A stretch of DNA of 64,000 bases. Origin: Alphaproteobacteria bacterium (GTDB taxonomy: Bacteria > Pseudomonadota > Alphaproteobacteria > RF32 > CAG-239). The translations under genes and the position numbers were made by a program. This document shows positions 38,625-46,845 of this stretch, piece by piece. The stretch's first letter is position 1, and the number at the start of each line of letters is the position of its first letter. The stretch spans positions 1 to 64,000 of the forward strand of contig JAFTWG010000014.1 of the NCBI GenBank assembly GCA_017465405.1, in the 5' to 3' direction. The notes under the pieces are model-generated. The model was not told where the DNA came from, searched no databases, and worked only from the letters and a program-made list of their open reading frames with translations.

Positions 38625-40064
38625 ATGCAAGTGTTAAAAAAAATATATATTTTAGCTTTGGTAATAGTTTTATCAGCTTGTCAATCTGCGGTTATTTCTC
38701 GCGGTTATTTTGAAGAAAGCTCCGGGCAAATTAATGAAGAAGAATTTATAACTTCTCAAAGTTTTAGGGTAGGAGTGTTGTTGCCATTAAGCGGAGAAGC
38801 TGAAAAAGCAGGACAAGGCTTAAAAAATGCCGCAATGTTGGCACTTGAAGATATGAACAATCCTAATTTAATTTTGCAATTTTATGATACTAAAAGCACT
38901 CCTGAAGGGGCAAGAGTTGCTGTTGAAAACGCAATCAATCAACAGGTTAAGTTAGTTATCGGGCCGCTAATGTCAAGTTCTGTTGAAGCAATTTCGAGCA
39001 GAACCAGAAGAAGCAATATTCCGGTAATTGCTTTTTCAACCAATCAAGATGTTTTACAAGATCAAGTTTATACAATAGGTCTATTAATTGAAGAACAAAT
39101 AAACAGAATAGTCGGTTATGCAACATCAAAAGGCAGAAGTAAATTTGCTTTGCTTTTGCCCGACAATTCTACCGGTTTGGCTGTTGCCAAAGCTGCGGTA
39201 AAATCAACAAAAAAACATGGAGCAACAGTTGTCAGAATAGCTTTTTATGATCCTAATACTAATGATTTTTCTACGATAATTAATCAGTTGAGCGATTTTG
39301 AAAAAAGAGCAGAGCCGATAAAAAAAGAAAAAGAACGTTTAGCAGAACTGGTTAAACTGGGAGATGAACAAGCTAAAACAGATTTGAAAAAACTGAGTTT
39401 GATAGAAACAGAAGAAGGAGTTGATTTTGATGCGGTTATAATTCCCGAAACCGGTAGTAAATTAAAGTCTGCTACAGCAATGTTCGGATATTATGATGTG
39501 TTTGCTCCCGATGTAATGTTTTTGGGAACATCTGTTTGGGAAAACACACACTTGAATAAAGAGTCAACCTTATACAAAGCCGCATATCCGGTTTTATCAC
39601 GTAGTCATGGGGCATATTTTAATAACAAATACAGAATGTTGTATGAAACACAACCCAACGGACTGTTTGCATTTGCGTATGATGCTGTGGCTTTGGCTTC
39701 TGCTTTAGCAAAACGAAATCCGACCAATCTTGATATGGCAATTACTACTCCGGATGGTTTTGCCGGAATTAATGGTATCTTTCGCCTTTTTGAGAATGGT
39801 AAAAATCAACATAGTTTAGATATTATGCAAATTACACCTTCGGGAGATATTGTTATTGATTTTGCTCCGAAAAAGTTCAGTTCGGTTCCGGAAAGTTTGG
39901 AAGATATAGATGTATCGATTCTCTATGATAGAAACCCACCGCTTATATTCGGCAAGGACGAAGTTGAGGCACAAGAACTTATTTTCGGCAGAGAATTGGA
40001 AAAAGCCGAAGAAGTTGAAGAAACAGAAAATACGGACGATTCGTTATTGATGTATAAATATTAG
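38625..40064 (+). CDS. LpoA-like lipoprotein (penicillin-binding-protein activator, periplasmic-binding fold)
   Basis: The 479 residues have a lipoprotein signal (hydrophobic 5-17, lipobox LSAC at about 17-20) and a type I periplasmic-binding fold: VGVLLPLSGEAEKAGQGLKN, LVIGPLMSSSVEAISS, IPVIAFSTN, FALLLPDNSTG and VIIPETGSKL. The genomic position opposite rsmI-yraN is that of LpoA-type activators of peptidoglycan synthases. A Glu-rich tail ends it. Binding of a small ligand as an ABC receptor is the alternative, but no transporter genes are adjacent. Confidence 0.75.
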   Translation: MQVLKKIYILALVIVLSACQSAVISRGYFEESSGQINEEEFITSQSFRVGVLLPLSGEAEKAGQGLKNAAMLALEDMNNPNLILQFYDTKSTPEGARVAVENAINQQVKLVIGPLMSSSVEAISSRTRRSNIPVIAFSTNQDVLQDQVYTIGLLIEEQINRIVGYATSKGRSKFALLLPDNSTGLAVAKAAVKSTKKHGATVVRIAFYDPNTNDFSTIINQLSDFEKRAEPIKKEKERLAELVKLGDEQAKTDLKKLSLIETEEGVDFDAVIIPETGSKLKSATAMFGYYDVFAPDVMFLGTSVWENTHLNKESTLYKAAYPVLSRSHGAYFNNKYRMLYETQPNGLFAFAYDAVALASALAKRNPTNLDMAITTPDGFAGINGIFRLFENGKNQHSLDIMQITPSGDIVIDFAPKKFSSVPESLEDIDVSILYDRNPPLIFGKDEVEAQELIFGRELEKAEEVEETENTDDSLLMYKY

Positions 40065-40130
40065 TGGGATAGAGAAGATTTTTTACTTGAAATATATATA
40101 AAATCTGCCCATATTGAGTTAGTTATTTAT

Positions 40131-40222
40131 GGAGGGCATCGGGTTAAGCGTTCGCCAACCCGGTCAGGTTCGGAAGAAAGCAGCCGTAACGAAAGAGTTT
40201 AAGGTCGGTGTTCCTCCTCCTT
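40131..40222 (+). ncRNA. ffs: Signal recognition particle RNA (4.5S, bacterial small type)
   Basis: The stretch contains the universal SRP helix-8 core: CCGGTCAGGTTCGGAAGAAA (40160-40179, with the GGAA tetraloop) and AGCAGCC (40180-40186). The ends GGAGGGCATCGG and GGTCGGTGTTCCTCC pair to close a long hairpin. A run of six T follows. It lies directly upstream of dnaX, a common location. The RNA binds Ffh for membrane-protein targeting. The exact ends are estimated from pairing. Confidence 0.92.
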
Positions 40223-40238
40223 TTTTGATTGTGTGACT

Positions 40239-41903
40239 ATGGCTGAAGAAAATAAACAAGAACAATATGTTGTATTAGCGAGAAAATATCGTCCTCAAAA
40301 TTTTGAAGATTTATTAGGACAAGATGCTTTAGTGCAAACATTAACTAATGCCATAAAATCAAACAGACTGCACCATGCGTATATTTTAACCGGAATTAGA
40401 GGTGTAGGAAAAACCACCACCGCCAGACTTATTGCAAAAGCACTAAATTGTATTGGTACAGACGGAAAAGGCGGTCCTACGACACATCCTTGCGGAATTT
40501 GTGAAAATTGTAAATCAATAGCTGCCGGAAGAAATATTGACGTTTTAGAGCTTGACGCCGCTTCAAGAACAGGCGTTGGTGATATTAGAGATATTTTAGA
40601 CGGTGTTCGTTATAATCCGACAAATTGTCGATATAAAATATACATAATCGACGAAGTTCACATGTTGAGTAACAATGCTTTTAATGCTTTGTTGAAAACA
40701 TTGGAAGAACCACCTGCTCATGTGAAGTTTATTTTTGCTACTACTGAAATTCGTAAAGTTCCTGTTACGGTTTTATCTCGATGCCAACGATTCGATTTGC
40801 AACGCCTTAGAATAGATGATTTAAAAAAGCTTTTTAATAAAATCATTGCAGAAGAAAATTTAAAAGCTGATGAAGAGGCATTACATATGATTGCTACTGC
40901 AGCCGATGGTTCTGCAAGGGACGGCTTGTCTTTGTTAGACCAAGCTATTTCCTTAGGTAGCGGCAAGGTTCGTACCGATATTGTTAAAGAAATGTTGGGT
41001 ATGGCAGACAGAGGACAAGCTTTTGCATTATTTGAAAAGCTTTTAAGCGGCGATATGGCAGAGTTAGTGAAAAAGCTTCAAGAGGTTTATAAGAGCGGAG
41101 CTAATCCTACAGCAATAATAAATGATTTAATAAATATAACCCATTCTTTAACAAAAGTTTTGTTGTTACCGGCATATGTAAATGATGAAAGATTTAGCGA
41201 ATCAGAAAAAGCTTTCTTCAAAACAATGTCAGAAAAGACTAATATTTCTCTGCTATCAAGAATTTGGCAAATGCTGATAAAAGGGTTGAACGAGATACAA
41301 ACGGCTCCCGTTCCTATAGATGCACTGGAAATGATATTAATTCGTATTGCATTTTCGGCAAACCTTCCAACTCCGGCAGAACTGCTTGAGAATATAAAAA
41401 AAAAATCTAGCCTGAAAAACGGATTTTCTGCTGAAATAAAGCCAAATATATCAACCCCGACCCAATGTGATACGTCGGAAAAATCACGTTTTGATAAAGT
41501 AACGGATTTTATTTCTTATTTGGAAAAAGAAAAACAACCCCGTCTTGTCTATATTATGAAAAATGATATAGAAATAACCGAGTTTGGTAACGGTGTTATG
41601 AAATTCAAAGCTTCAGACCGAATAAATTCTGACTTTATGATTAATATTAATAAATTTTTTGAAAAATCTACCGGAGAAAAATGGAGTTTAGATATTATTC
41701 CGGGAGAGGTCATATTAAGTATAGCTGCGGTTGAAAATGCTCAAAAAGAAGCGGATAAAAAAAATGTGGCGGAAACACCTCTTGTAAAATCTATTTTAGC
41801 TGAATTTAAAGGAGCAAAAATAGAAACTTTAACTCGAAAAGCTCCTCTTGAAGAGGAAAACAATAACAACGAATACGAATTTATTAGTGAGGATTTTGTA
41901 TAA
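40239..41903 (+). CDS. dnaX: DNA polymerase III tau/gamma subunit
   Basis: The 554-residue clamp-loader ATPase has KYRPQNFEDLLGQDALVQ, Walker A ILTGIRGVGKTTTARLIAKA, a zinc module (CGICENC), LDAASRTGVGDIRDIL, Walker B YIIDEVHMLSNNAFNALLKTLEEPP and sensor 1 FATTE. The C-terminal third is shorter than in E. coli tau. The start is uncertain: ATG 40239 or GTG 40233. No Shine-Dalgarno is seen, and the SRP-RNA end lies just 12 bases upstream. The stop overlaps ybaB by one base. Confidence 0.94.
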   Translation: MAEENKQEQYVVLARKYRPQNFEDLLGQDALVQTLTNAIKSNRLHHAYILTGIRGVGKTTTARLIAKALNCIGTDGKGGPTTHPCGICENCKSIAAGRNIDVLELDAASRTGVGDIRDILDGVRYNPTNCRYKIYIIDEVHMLSNNAFNALLKTLEEPPAHVKFIFATTEIRKVPVTVLSRCQRFDLQRLRIDDLKKLFNKIIAEENLKADEEALHMIATAADGSARDGLSLLDQAISLGSGKVRTDIVKEMLGMADRGQAFALFEKLLSGDMAELVKKLQEVYKSGANPTAIINDLINITHSLTKVLLLPAYVNDERFSESEKAFFKTMSEKTNISLLSRIWQMLIKGLNEIQTAPVPIDALEMILIRIAFSANLPTPAELLENIKKKSSLKNGFSAEIKPNISTPTQCDTSEKSRFDKVTDFISYLEKEKQPRLVYIMKNDIEITEFGNGVMKFKASDRINSDFMININKFFEKSTGEKWSLDIIPGEVILSIAAVENAQKEADKKNVAETPLVKSILAEFKGAKIETLTRKAPLEEENNNNEYEFISEDFV

Positions 41904-42223
41904 TGATGAATATGCAAGGCTTGATGAAACAAGCACAAATGATGCAAAAGAAAATGGAAGAAGCACAAGAAAAACTGGCTCAAAGTGAAGTTATAGGTGT
42001 TAGCGGCGGTGGTATGGTAAAAGTTACCATGAATGGTAAAATGATTACTAAAAAAGTTGAAATCGATAAATCTTTAATAACCCCTGATGAAATTGATATT
42101 TTAGAAGATTTAATAGTTGCTGCTTGCAATGATGCTCAGACAAAAGCCGAAAACATGATGAGCGAAGGTATGAAAGAAGTTACCGGTGGCTTTAATTTTG
42201 GCGGTATTAAATTGCCGTTTTAA
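41903..42223 (+). CDS. ybaB: YbaB/EbfC nucleoid-associated protein
   Basis: The 106 residues have the family pattern MQGLMKQAQMMQKKMEEAQEK, GGGMVKVTMNGK and ITPDEIDILEDLIVAACNDA. The protein is a small dimeric DNA-binding protein. It sits between dnaX and recR as in most bacteria, with a one-base overlap with dnaX. The first or second Met may be the start. Confidence 0.94.
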   Translation: MMNMQGLMKQAQMMQKKMEEAQEKLAQSEVIGVSGGGMVKVTMNGKMITKKVEIDKSLITPDEIDILEDLIVAACNDAQTKAENMMSEGMKEVTGGFNFGGIKLPF

Positions 42224-42234
42224 GGAAAAATGTC

Positions 42235-42828
42235 GTGTCCGGACAAGATATAGAAAAACTCATAAAATTAATAGCAAAACTTCCTTCTTTAGGTTCTCGT
42301 TCAGCCAGAAGGATTGTTTTACATTTAATCAAAAAGAAAGAGGCTTCATTACTTCCGTTAATTGAAGCTATGCAAAACGTTGCCAATAATATAAAAACTT
42401 GTGAAATATGCGGAAATTTTGACACTTCATCTCCTTGTTCTGTTTGCTCATCGGAAAAACGTGAAAAAAATATTGTTTGCGTAGTTCAAGATGTTGCAGA
42501 TTTATGGGCAATGGAAAGAACCGGTTTTTATCACGGACAATACCACGTTTTAGGTGGCGTTTTGTCTGCTCTTGATGGTGTCGCGCCTGAAGATTTGAAT
42601 ATTGAAAGTTTATTAAATAAGGTAATAAGCGGTGGTATCGATGAATTAGTTTTAGCACTTCCGGCTACAATTGACGGTCAAATTACATCACACTATTTAG
42701 TAAATAAATTAAAATCTTATGATGTAAAGATAACATCTCTTGCTCAAGGAATACCGGTAGGTGCGGAATTAGATTATATGGACGAAGGAACAATTCAATT
42801 AGCACTAAACTCTAGAAAAGAATTGTAG
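42235..42828 (+). CDS. recR: Recombination protein RecR
   Basis: RecR helps RecO/RecF load RecA at gaps. The 197 residues contain an HhH-like start (LIKLIAKLPSLGSRSARRI), a Cys4 zinc finger (CEICGNFDTSSPCSVC), and the TOPRIM domain (VVQDVADLWAMERTG, YHVLGGVLSALDGV). The start is a GTG at 42235, preceded by AAGGAAAA. recF lies at 46842. Confidence 0.96.
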   Translation: MSGQDIEKLIKLIAKLPSLGSRSARRIVLHLIKKKEASLLPLIEAMQNVANNIKTCEICGNFDTSSPCSVCSSEKREKNIVCVVQDVADLWAMERTGFYHGQYHVLGGVLSALDGVAPEDLNIESLLNKVISGGIDELVLALPATIDGQITSHYLVNKLKSYDVKITSLAQGIPVGAELDYMDEGTIQLALNSRKEL

Positions 42829-42842
42829 ATTTTATATTAGTA

Positions 42843-42869
42843 AAAAGGCGAGGATTTTCCTCGCCTTTT
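42843..42869. terminator. Bidirectional terminator between recR and the small ORF
   Basis: A 12-bp perfect stem, 42843-42854 with 42858-42869 (core GGCGAGGA), has A/T flanks. The stem core is the same as at 962-988, with the loop reversed. Confidence 0.8.
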
Positions 42870-42887
42870 ATATTTACAACGATAAAT

Positions 42888-42962
42888 TTATTTACCGCAG
42901 CCACAACCACCTTTTGATGGTTCTTTTTCAGATGATTTTTTTGTTTCTTTATTCTCTTTCAT
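42888..42962 (-). CDS. 24-residue protein with Gly/Cys tail
   Basis: The frame ATG 42962 to TAA 42888 encodes 24 residues: a highly charged Lys/Glu/Ser part followed by the tail GGCGCGK. A textbook Shine-Dalgarno AAGGAG stands 6 bases before the ATG, which strongly supports translation. A terminator-type hairpin ends just before this ribosome-binding site, so the gene is expressed by read-through from ptsH or from an unseen promoter. The CGC pair may bind metal or a cofactor. I do not recognise the family. Confidence 0.6.
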   Translation of the reverse strand: MKENKETKKSSEKEPSKGGCGCGK

Positions 42963-42974
42963 GATAAACTCCTT

Positions 42975-43020
42975 AAAAAAAATGAACCTAAAGTCTTTAT
43001 ATGATTTAGGCTCATTTTTT
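42975..43020 (-). terminator. Hairpin downstream of ptsH, immediately upstream of the small ORF
   Basis: On minus, AAAAAATGAGCCTAAA (43020-43005) pairs with TTTAGGTTCATTTTTT (42992-42977) with one mismatch, then a T-run leads straight into AAGGAG of the 24-residue gene. It is a terminator or attenuator. Confidence 0.7.
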
Positions 43021-43049
43021 ATTTTTACAACGGAAGATATCCTATATAT

Positions 43050-43319
43050 CTAATCTTCCCCAAATTTATCATCTATAAGTTTACTTAATTCGTTTATTGC
43101 ATCTTCTTCATCTTGTCCGTCTGCAAATATGGTTATAGTTGTTCCCATTGCCGCCGCTAAAAGCATCAACCCCATAATTGAGCAACCGCTTACTTTTTGA
43201 CCGGATTTCTCAACTTCTATACAGGCATCATACTTTTCGGCAACTTTAACAAAAGCAGCAGCAGCGCGCGCGTGCAGACCTTTGCGATTTTTTATAACTA
43301 AATTTTTAGAAACAGACAC
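43050..43319 (-). CDS. ptsH: Phosphocarrier protein HPr
   Basis: The 89 residues contain the phospho-accepting His16 in KGLHARAAAAF and the regulatory Ser47 in VSGCSIMGLMLLAAA. HPr passes phosphate from EI to EIIA and is phosphorylated on the serine by HprK (22468). Only the EIIA gene accompanies it; no enzyme I gene is visible. It starts one base after the EIIA stop. Confidence 0.93.
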   Translation of the reverse strand: MSVSKNLVIKNRKGLHARAAAAFVKVAEKYDACIEVEKSGQKVSGCSIMGLMLLAAAMGTTITIFADGQDEEDAINELSKLIDDKFGED

Positions 43320-43320
43320 T

Positions 43321-43719
43321 TTAACCGCCTAACAACTGTGATGCAATATTGATATATTTTTTACCGGCTTCTTGTGCTCCGATAGCTGTTTCTTTCAAGC
43401 CTTTATCTTTGCGTAAAGTTGCTATTTTTATTAACATCGGCAAATTAACTCCGGCCAGAACCTCTACTTTTGCTTTATCCATGATAGATATTGCCAAGTT
43501 TGAAGGTGTACCCCCGAATAAATCTGTCAAAACAATAGTACCGTCACCGGTATTTACGTTTTCTACTTTTTGTAAAATTTCATCTCGGCGAGCTTCCATA
43601 TTATCTTCAGGTCCGATACAAACAGTATCTATTTGTTCTTGAGGGCCGACAACATGCTGCATGGCAGCAACAAATTCTTTGGCTAAATTGCCATGAGTTA
43701 CTAAAATTATTCCTAACAT
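43321..43719 (-). CDS. PTS EIIA component, mannose family
   Basis: The 132 residues match the EIIA-Man fold: MLGIILVTHGNLAKEF with the phospho-accepting His9, IVLTDLFGGTPSNLA (about 68) and EVLAGVNLPMLIK. In alphaproteobacteria this EIIA works with HPr and HprK in a regulatory PTS rather than in sugar import; no EIIB/C genes are nearby. It is the middle gene of the unknown-EIIA-HPr operon. Confidence 0.9.
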   Translation of the reverse strand: MLGIILVTHGNLAKEFVAAMQHVVGPQEQIDTVCIGPEDNMEARRDEILQKVENVNTGDGTIVLTDLFGGTPSNLAISIMDKAKVEVLAGVNLPMLIKIATLRKDKGLKETAIGAQEAGKKYINIASQLLGG

Positions 43720-43730
43720 TTAAGACAGTC

Positions 43731-44156
43731 CTATTTTGTTTCTGTGCTGCCGCCTACCCAACTGTGGATAGCTCCAAAGCTTTTAATAACATCTTCTTTG
43801 CTACGAGCAAGAATAAGCTCATCGGCACGAGTTTGACGACCTTTAAAGACAATTTCTTCTACATTATCAACCGGCACTGCATATACACGCTCAACCATTT
43901 TCCCTTGCAGTTCTACAATCATAACAAATTCTGCCTCTGCTAAAGGACCTTTTGTTTCTTCATCAATATTATCGAGTTTAACCGCTAAGCGACCATCTCT
44001 TTTTAGTAATGCAGTTTTCTTTCCGTCAAATTCTAAAACCGGATTAGCCGGAGTTCCGTCACGGGCATCGATAAAGATGGCTAATTCGCCATATTTATTC
44101 TCGATAATTTCAAAAAAATCCTGTTTTTCTACAACGGTATAATATTGTGTTTCCAT
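43731..44156 (-). CDS. Unknown protein upstream of PTS EIIA
   Basis: I do not recognise this 141-residue protein. It is soluble, rich in acidic residues and beta strands, with a stretch LEFDGKKTALLKRDGRLAVKLDN near the middle (shown in parts: LEFDGKKTALLKRDG, then RLAVKLDN) and no signal peptide. ATG 44156 with AAAGGA upstream is preferred over an earlier in-frame start at 44222. It is the first gene of the EIIA-HPr operon and has a strong promoter, so a role tied to the PTS is possible but unproven. Confidence 0.65.
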   Translation of the reverse strand: METQYYTVVEKQDFFEIIENKYGELAIFIDARDGTPANPVLEFDGKKTALLKRDGRLAVKLDNIDEETKGPLAEAEFVMIVELQGKMVERVYAVPVDNVEEIVFKGRQTRADELILARSKEDVIKSFGAIHSWVGGSTETK

Positions 44157-44193
44157 TTTCAAAATCCTTTGGGTTAAACTTATTTTAAGCGTT

Positions 44194-44222
44194 ATGATAA
44201 TACAATAAGCATTAAGTGTCAA
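44194..44222 (-). promoter_or_regulatory. Promoter of the unknown-EIIA-ptsH operon
   Basis: On minus, TTGACA (44222-44217) and TATCAT (44199-44194) are 17 bases apart, close to consensus, 38 bases upstream of the ATG at 44156. Confidence 0.65.
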
Positions 44223-44238
44223 TTTTGAGTTTAGAAAA

Positions 44239-45993
44239 ATGGAAAAATCAGCAAATCGTTTTATTTGGCATTATGTGAAAATTTTTAAATGGGCTTTATT
44301 AATGTTGACAGCCTGTGTTATTGTACGACAAGTTGCAAATACCATAGAACCGTATTTTTTAGCAAAAATATATAATACCGTTATTGAAAAACAGGGAAGT
44401 GACAACTATTGGAATGAGGTTATATTTTATGCCGGAATTATGGCGATAATTACACTTTCGGCAACGCTAATATCCGAAGCATCAATGTTTATTGTCGCTC
44501 GCTTTGTTCCTAAAATTAAAACCATTGTAATAAAAGACGTTTTTGAAGATGTGAACAAACAGTCCATATCATTCTTCACCAATGAAATGACTGGTAATAT
44601 TTCACATAAAGTAGGCTTGCTGGCTAATAATACTACTGATTTTTTAAATGCTTGTTTCGAAGTTTTGCACATGGTGACACGTGTTTTGGCCACAATCGCC
44701 GTATTAACATGGGTTAGTTGGTACTATACACTATTTGTTATTATATGGATTGCTATAGTTGTTTTGATTAGTTGTAAATTAGGTGAAATAAGAAGAAATT
44801 GTTCTCGTGAATCAGGAAAAATGAGTAGTGCGGCAAATGCGGTAATTGTTGATTCAATATCTAATTACAGCGAAATAAAAAGTTTTGCTAATTTTAAGTT
44901 TGAAAAAATTAATCTGCTCAAATCTCTGCGACAATTAAGAAGAGCAGAAACCAGAGAAAAGAAAATTATGGGCTGGATAAGAATTGCTCAACAACTTGTT
45001 TCTATTTTATCACTTGTTGCATTTGTTTTCTTTTCTATCTTTATGCTGAAAATCGGAAAAACAGATACAACACAATTTATTTATGTAAATACGGTGTTCT
45101 TAAATTCTTCATATTTGGCTTTTCAAATGTCATGGATATATAACAATATTTCTAAAATGTACGGAAACGTTGTGTCGGCGCTTGATACTTTGGCTGTCGA
45201 TCCGGAAATTGTTGATAAAAAAGATGCCAAAGTGCTAAAAACTAAAAAAGCAAATATCCGTATTAAAGATGTTACTTTCGGATATCAAAATCGTAACAAA
45301 CTGTTCAAATGCTTAAATGTTGATATTAAGGCCGGAGAGAAGGTCGGGTTAGTAGGTCTTTCCGGTTCCGGTAAATCATCTTTTGTAAAACTTATCAGTC
45401 GTTATTATGATATAGATTCCGGTAGTATCATGATAAATGGTACTGATATAAGGGATATTACTCAAGAATCTCTTCATAAACATATAGCAACTATTCCGCA
45501 AGATGTGTGTTTGTTTAATAGAACACTGCTTGAAAACATTCGCTACGGCAATGTTGATGCAAGTGACAGACAAGTTGAAGTTGCAGCTAAAAAAGCATTT
45601 GCCGATATTTTTATTAAAAAATTTAAAGACGGATATAAAACTAAAGTAGGCGACAGAGGCATAATTTTATCAGGTGGTGAAAGACAACGAATTGCTATTG
45701 CAAGGGCTATTTTGAAAAACGCTCCGATTTTGATATTTGACGAAGCAACTTCCGCTCTCGACAGTCAAAGCGAAACACATATTCAACAATCATTAAAAAA
45801 CTTGATGAAAGGCAAAACCGTTTTAGCTATTGCTCACCGCCTTTCCACCTTGCGAGAAATGGATAGAATTTTAGTTTTCGATAAGGGAAAAATTGTAGAA
45901 AAAGGCAATCATGACGAGCTTTTACAAAAGAACGGACTTTATGCAAAATTATATAAAATGCAAGTTGATGGTTTTATGGGAAATCAGATTTAA
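44239..45993 (+). CDS. ABC exporter, fused membrane and ATPase domains
   Basis: The 584 residues combine an N-terminal six-helix exporter domain (about 15-310) and an ATPase domain: Walker A GLSGSGKSSFVKL (about 374), Q-loop PQDVCLFN, signature LSGGERQRIAIARAI (about 478), Walker B LIFDEATSALDSQ and H-loop AHRLS. The half-transporter would dimerise. The substrate (lipid, peptide or drug) is unknown. It diverges from the PTS operon and has no obvious partner. Confidence 0.88.
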   Translation: MEKSANRFIWHYVKIFKWALLMLTACVIVRQVANTIEPYFLAKIYNTVIEKQGSDNYWNEVIFYAGIMAIITLSATLISEASMFIVARFVPKIKTIVIKDVFEDVNKQSISFFTNEMTGNISHKVGLLANNTTDFLNACFEVLHMVTRVLATIAVLTWVSWYYTLFVIIWIAIVVLISCKLGEIRRNCSRESGKMSSAANAVIVDSISNYSEIKSFANFKFEKINLLKSLRQLRRAETREKKIMGWIRIAQQLVSILSLVAFVFFSIFMLKIGKTDTTQFIYVNTVFLNSSYLAFQMSWIYNNISKMYGNVVSALDTLAVDPEIVDKKDAKVLKTKKANIRIKDVTFGYQNRNKLFKCLNVDIKAGEKVGLVGLSGSGKSSFVKLISRYYDIDSGSIMINGTDIRDITQESLHKHIATIPQDVCLFNRTLLENIRYGNVDASDRQVEVAAKKAFADIFIKKFKDGYKTKVGDRGIILSGGERQRIAIARAILKNAPILIFDEATSALDSQSETHIQQSLKNLMKGKTVLAIAHRLSTLREMDRILVFDKGKIVEKGNHDELLQKNGLYAKLYKMQVDGFMGNQI

Positions 45994-46098
45994 CACTAAA
46001 ATCATTTATAGCATATATGCAGATGCCAAATGGTCAGTTACATTTTTGAGTAGCCGATTTAAAATCAATATTATTTCTAATTAAGGGTATGGTTCAGA

Positions 46099-46845
46099 TT
46101 ATATATCTCTGAATCCGATTCTTCCGATTATCGGAAGTTTTAGGGCGGGGGGATACCAATCAATTCCGAAAGATAATCCTAAAAATCCGATTTCTATTCC
46201 TTCTTTTAATCCCATGCTCAAAGATAACAATCCCATTAATGAGAATTGTTTTCCTGTTCCGCTTGCCGTCGGAGCAACAATATCTTTATATCCGATAAAA
46301 TCTTTACCAATAGCAGTTGCAGGTAATTCAACGGTTAAAGAAGGAACGTTTCTAATGATGTGGGCAACAAAAGTATTGCTGTTTGGTCCGGGCCAGAGCT
46401 CATATCTGTCTGCATAAGGATAATCTTTTACCGCTTTCTCTATTTGCGGTATTGCCTCTTCAGCTTTTTCCCCAATCAAGGTTTGCAAAAGCTGCGGTTT
46501 GCTGCCGTACCAATATCTGTCCGGTATATCTTTCTGTGCATAAACAGAACTGCCGGTTCTGTATAGCTGCCACCCCATAACTTGATATACGGTGTAAAAA
46601 TCTTCGTTTTTCTTTTTTACGGAAACCCATGGATGAACGGCAAAATATCCTCGCCAATTATAGGTTCTTGCAACAAAAACCTGAACAACGGCCTCTTTTT
46701 CTTCTTCAGGTAATGGGGATATTTTAGCACTGTCTCGATTCGCTTTTTGCCAATGCACATAATTAAAAGCAGAATCATATATAACAAAAGAACATAGAAT
46801 AATAACAATTGTCCAGATAATATCCTTTGTTTTTATTTTTTTCAT
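46099..46845 (-). CDS. DUF3750-family protein
   Basis: The 248 residues begin with one membrane or signal segment (about 9-27). The pattern of DUF3750 follows: YFAVHPWVSVK, VYQVMGWQLYR, the strikingly conserved PGPNSNTFVAHIIR (about 154) and LPATAIGKD. The protein is probably periplasmic or membrane-attached; its function is unknown. It overlaps recF by 4 bases, in the slot that gyrB has in many genomes. Confidence 0.75.
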   Translation of the reverse strand: MKKIKTKDIIWTIVIILCSFVIYDSAFNYVHWQKANRDSAKISPLPEEEKEAVVQVFVARTYNWRGYFAVHPWVSVKKKNEDFYTVYQVMGWQLYRTGSSVYAQKDIPDRYWYGSKPQLLQTLIGEKAEEAIPQIEKAVKDYPYADRYELWPGPNSNTFVAHIIRNVPSLTVELPATAIGKDFIGYKDIVAPTASGTGKQFSLMGLLSLSMGLKEGIEIGFLGLSFGIDWYPPALKLPIIGRIGFRDI

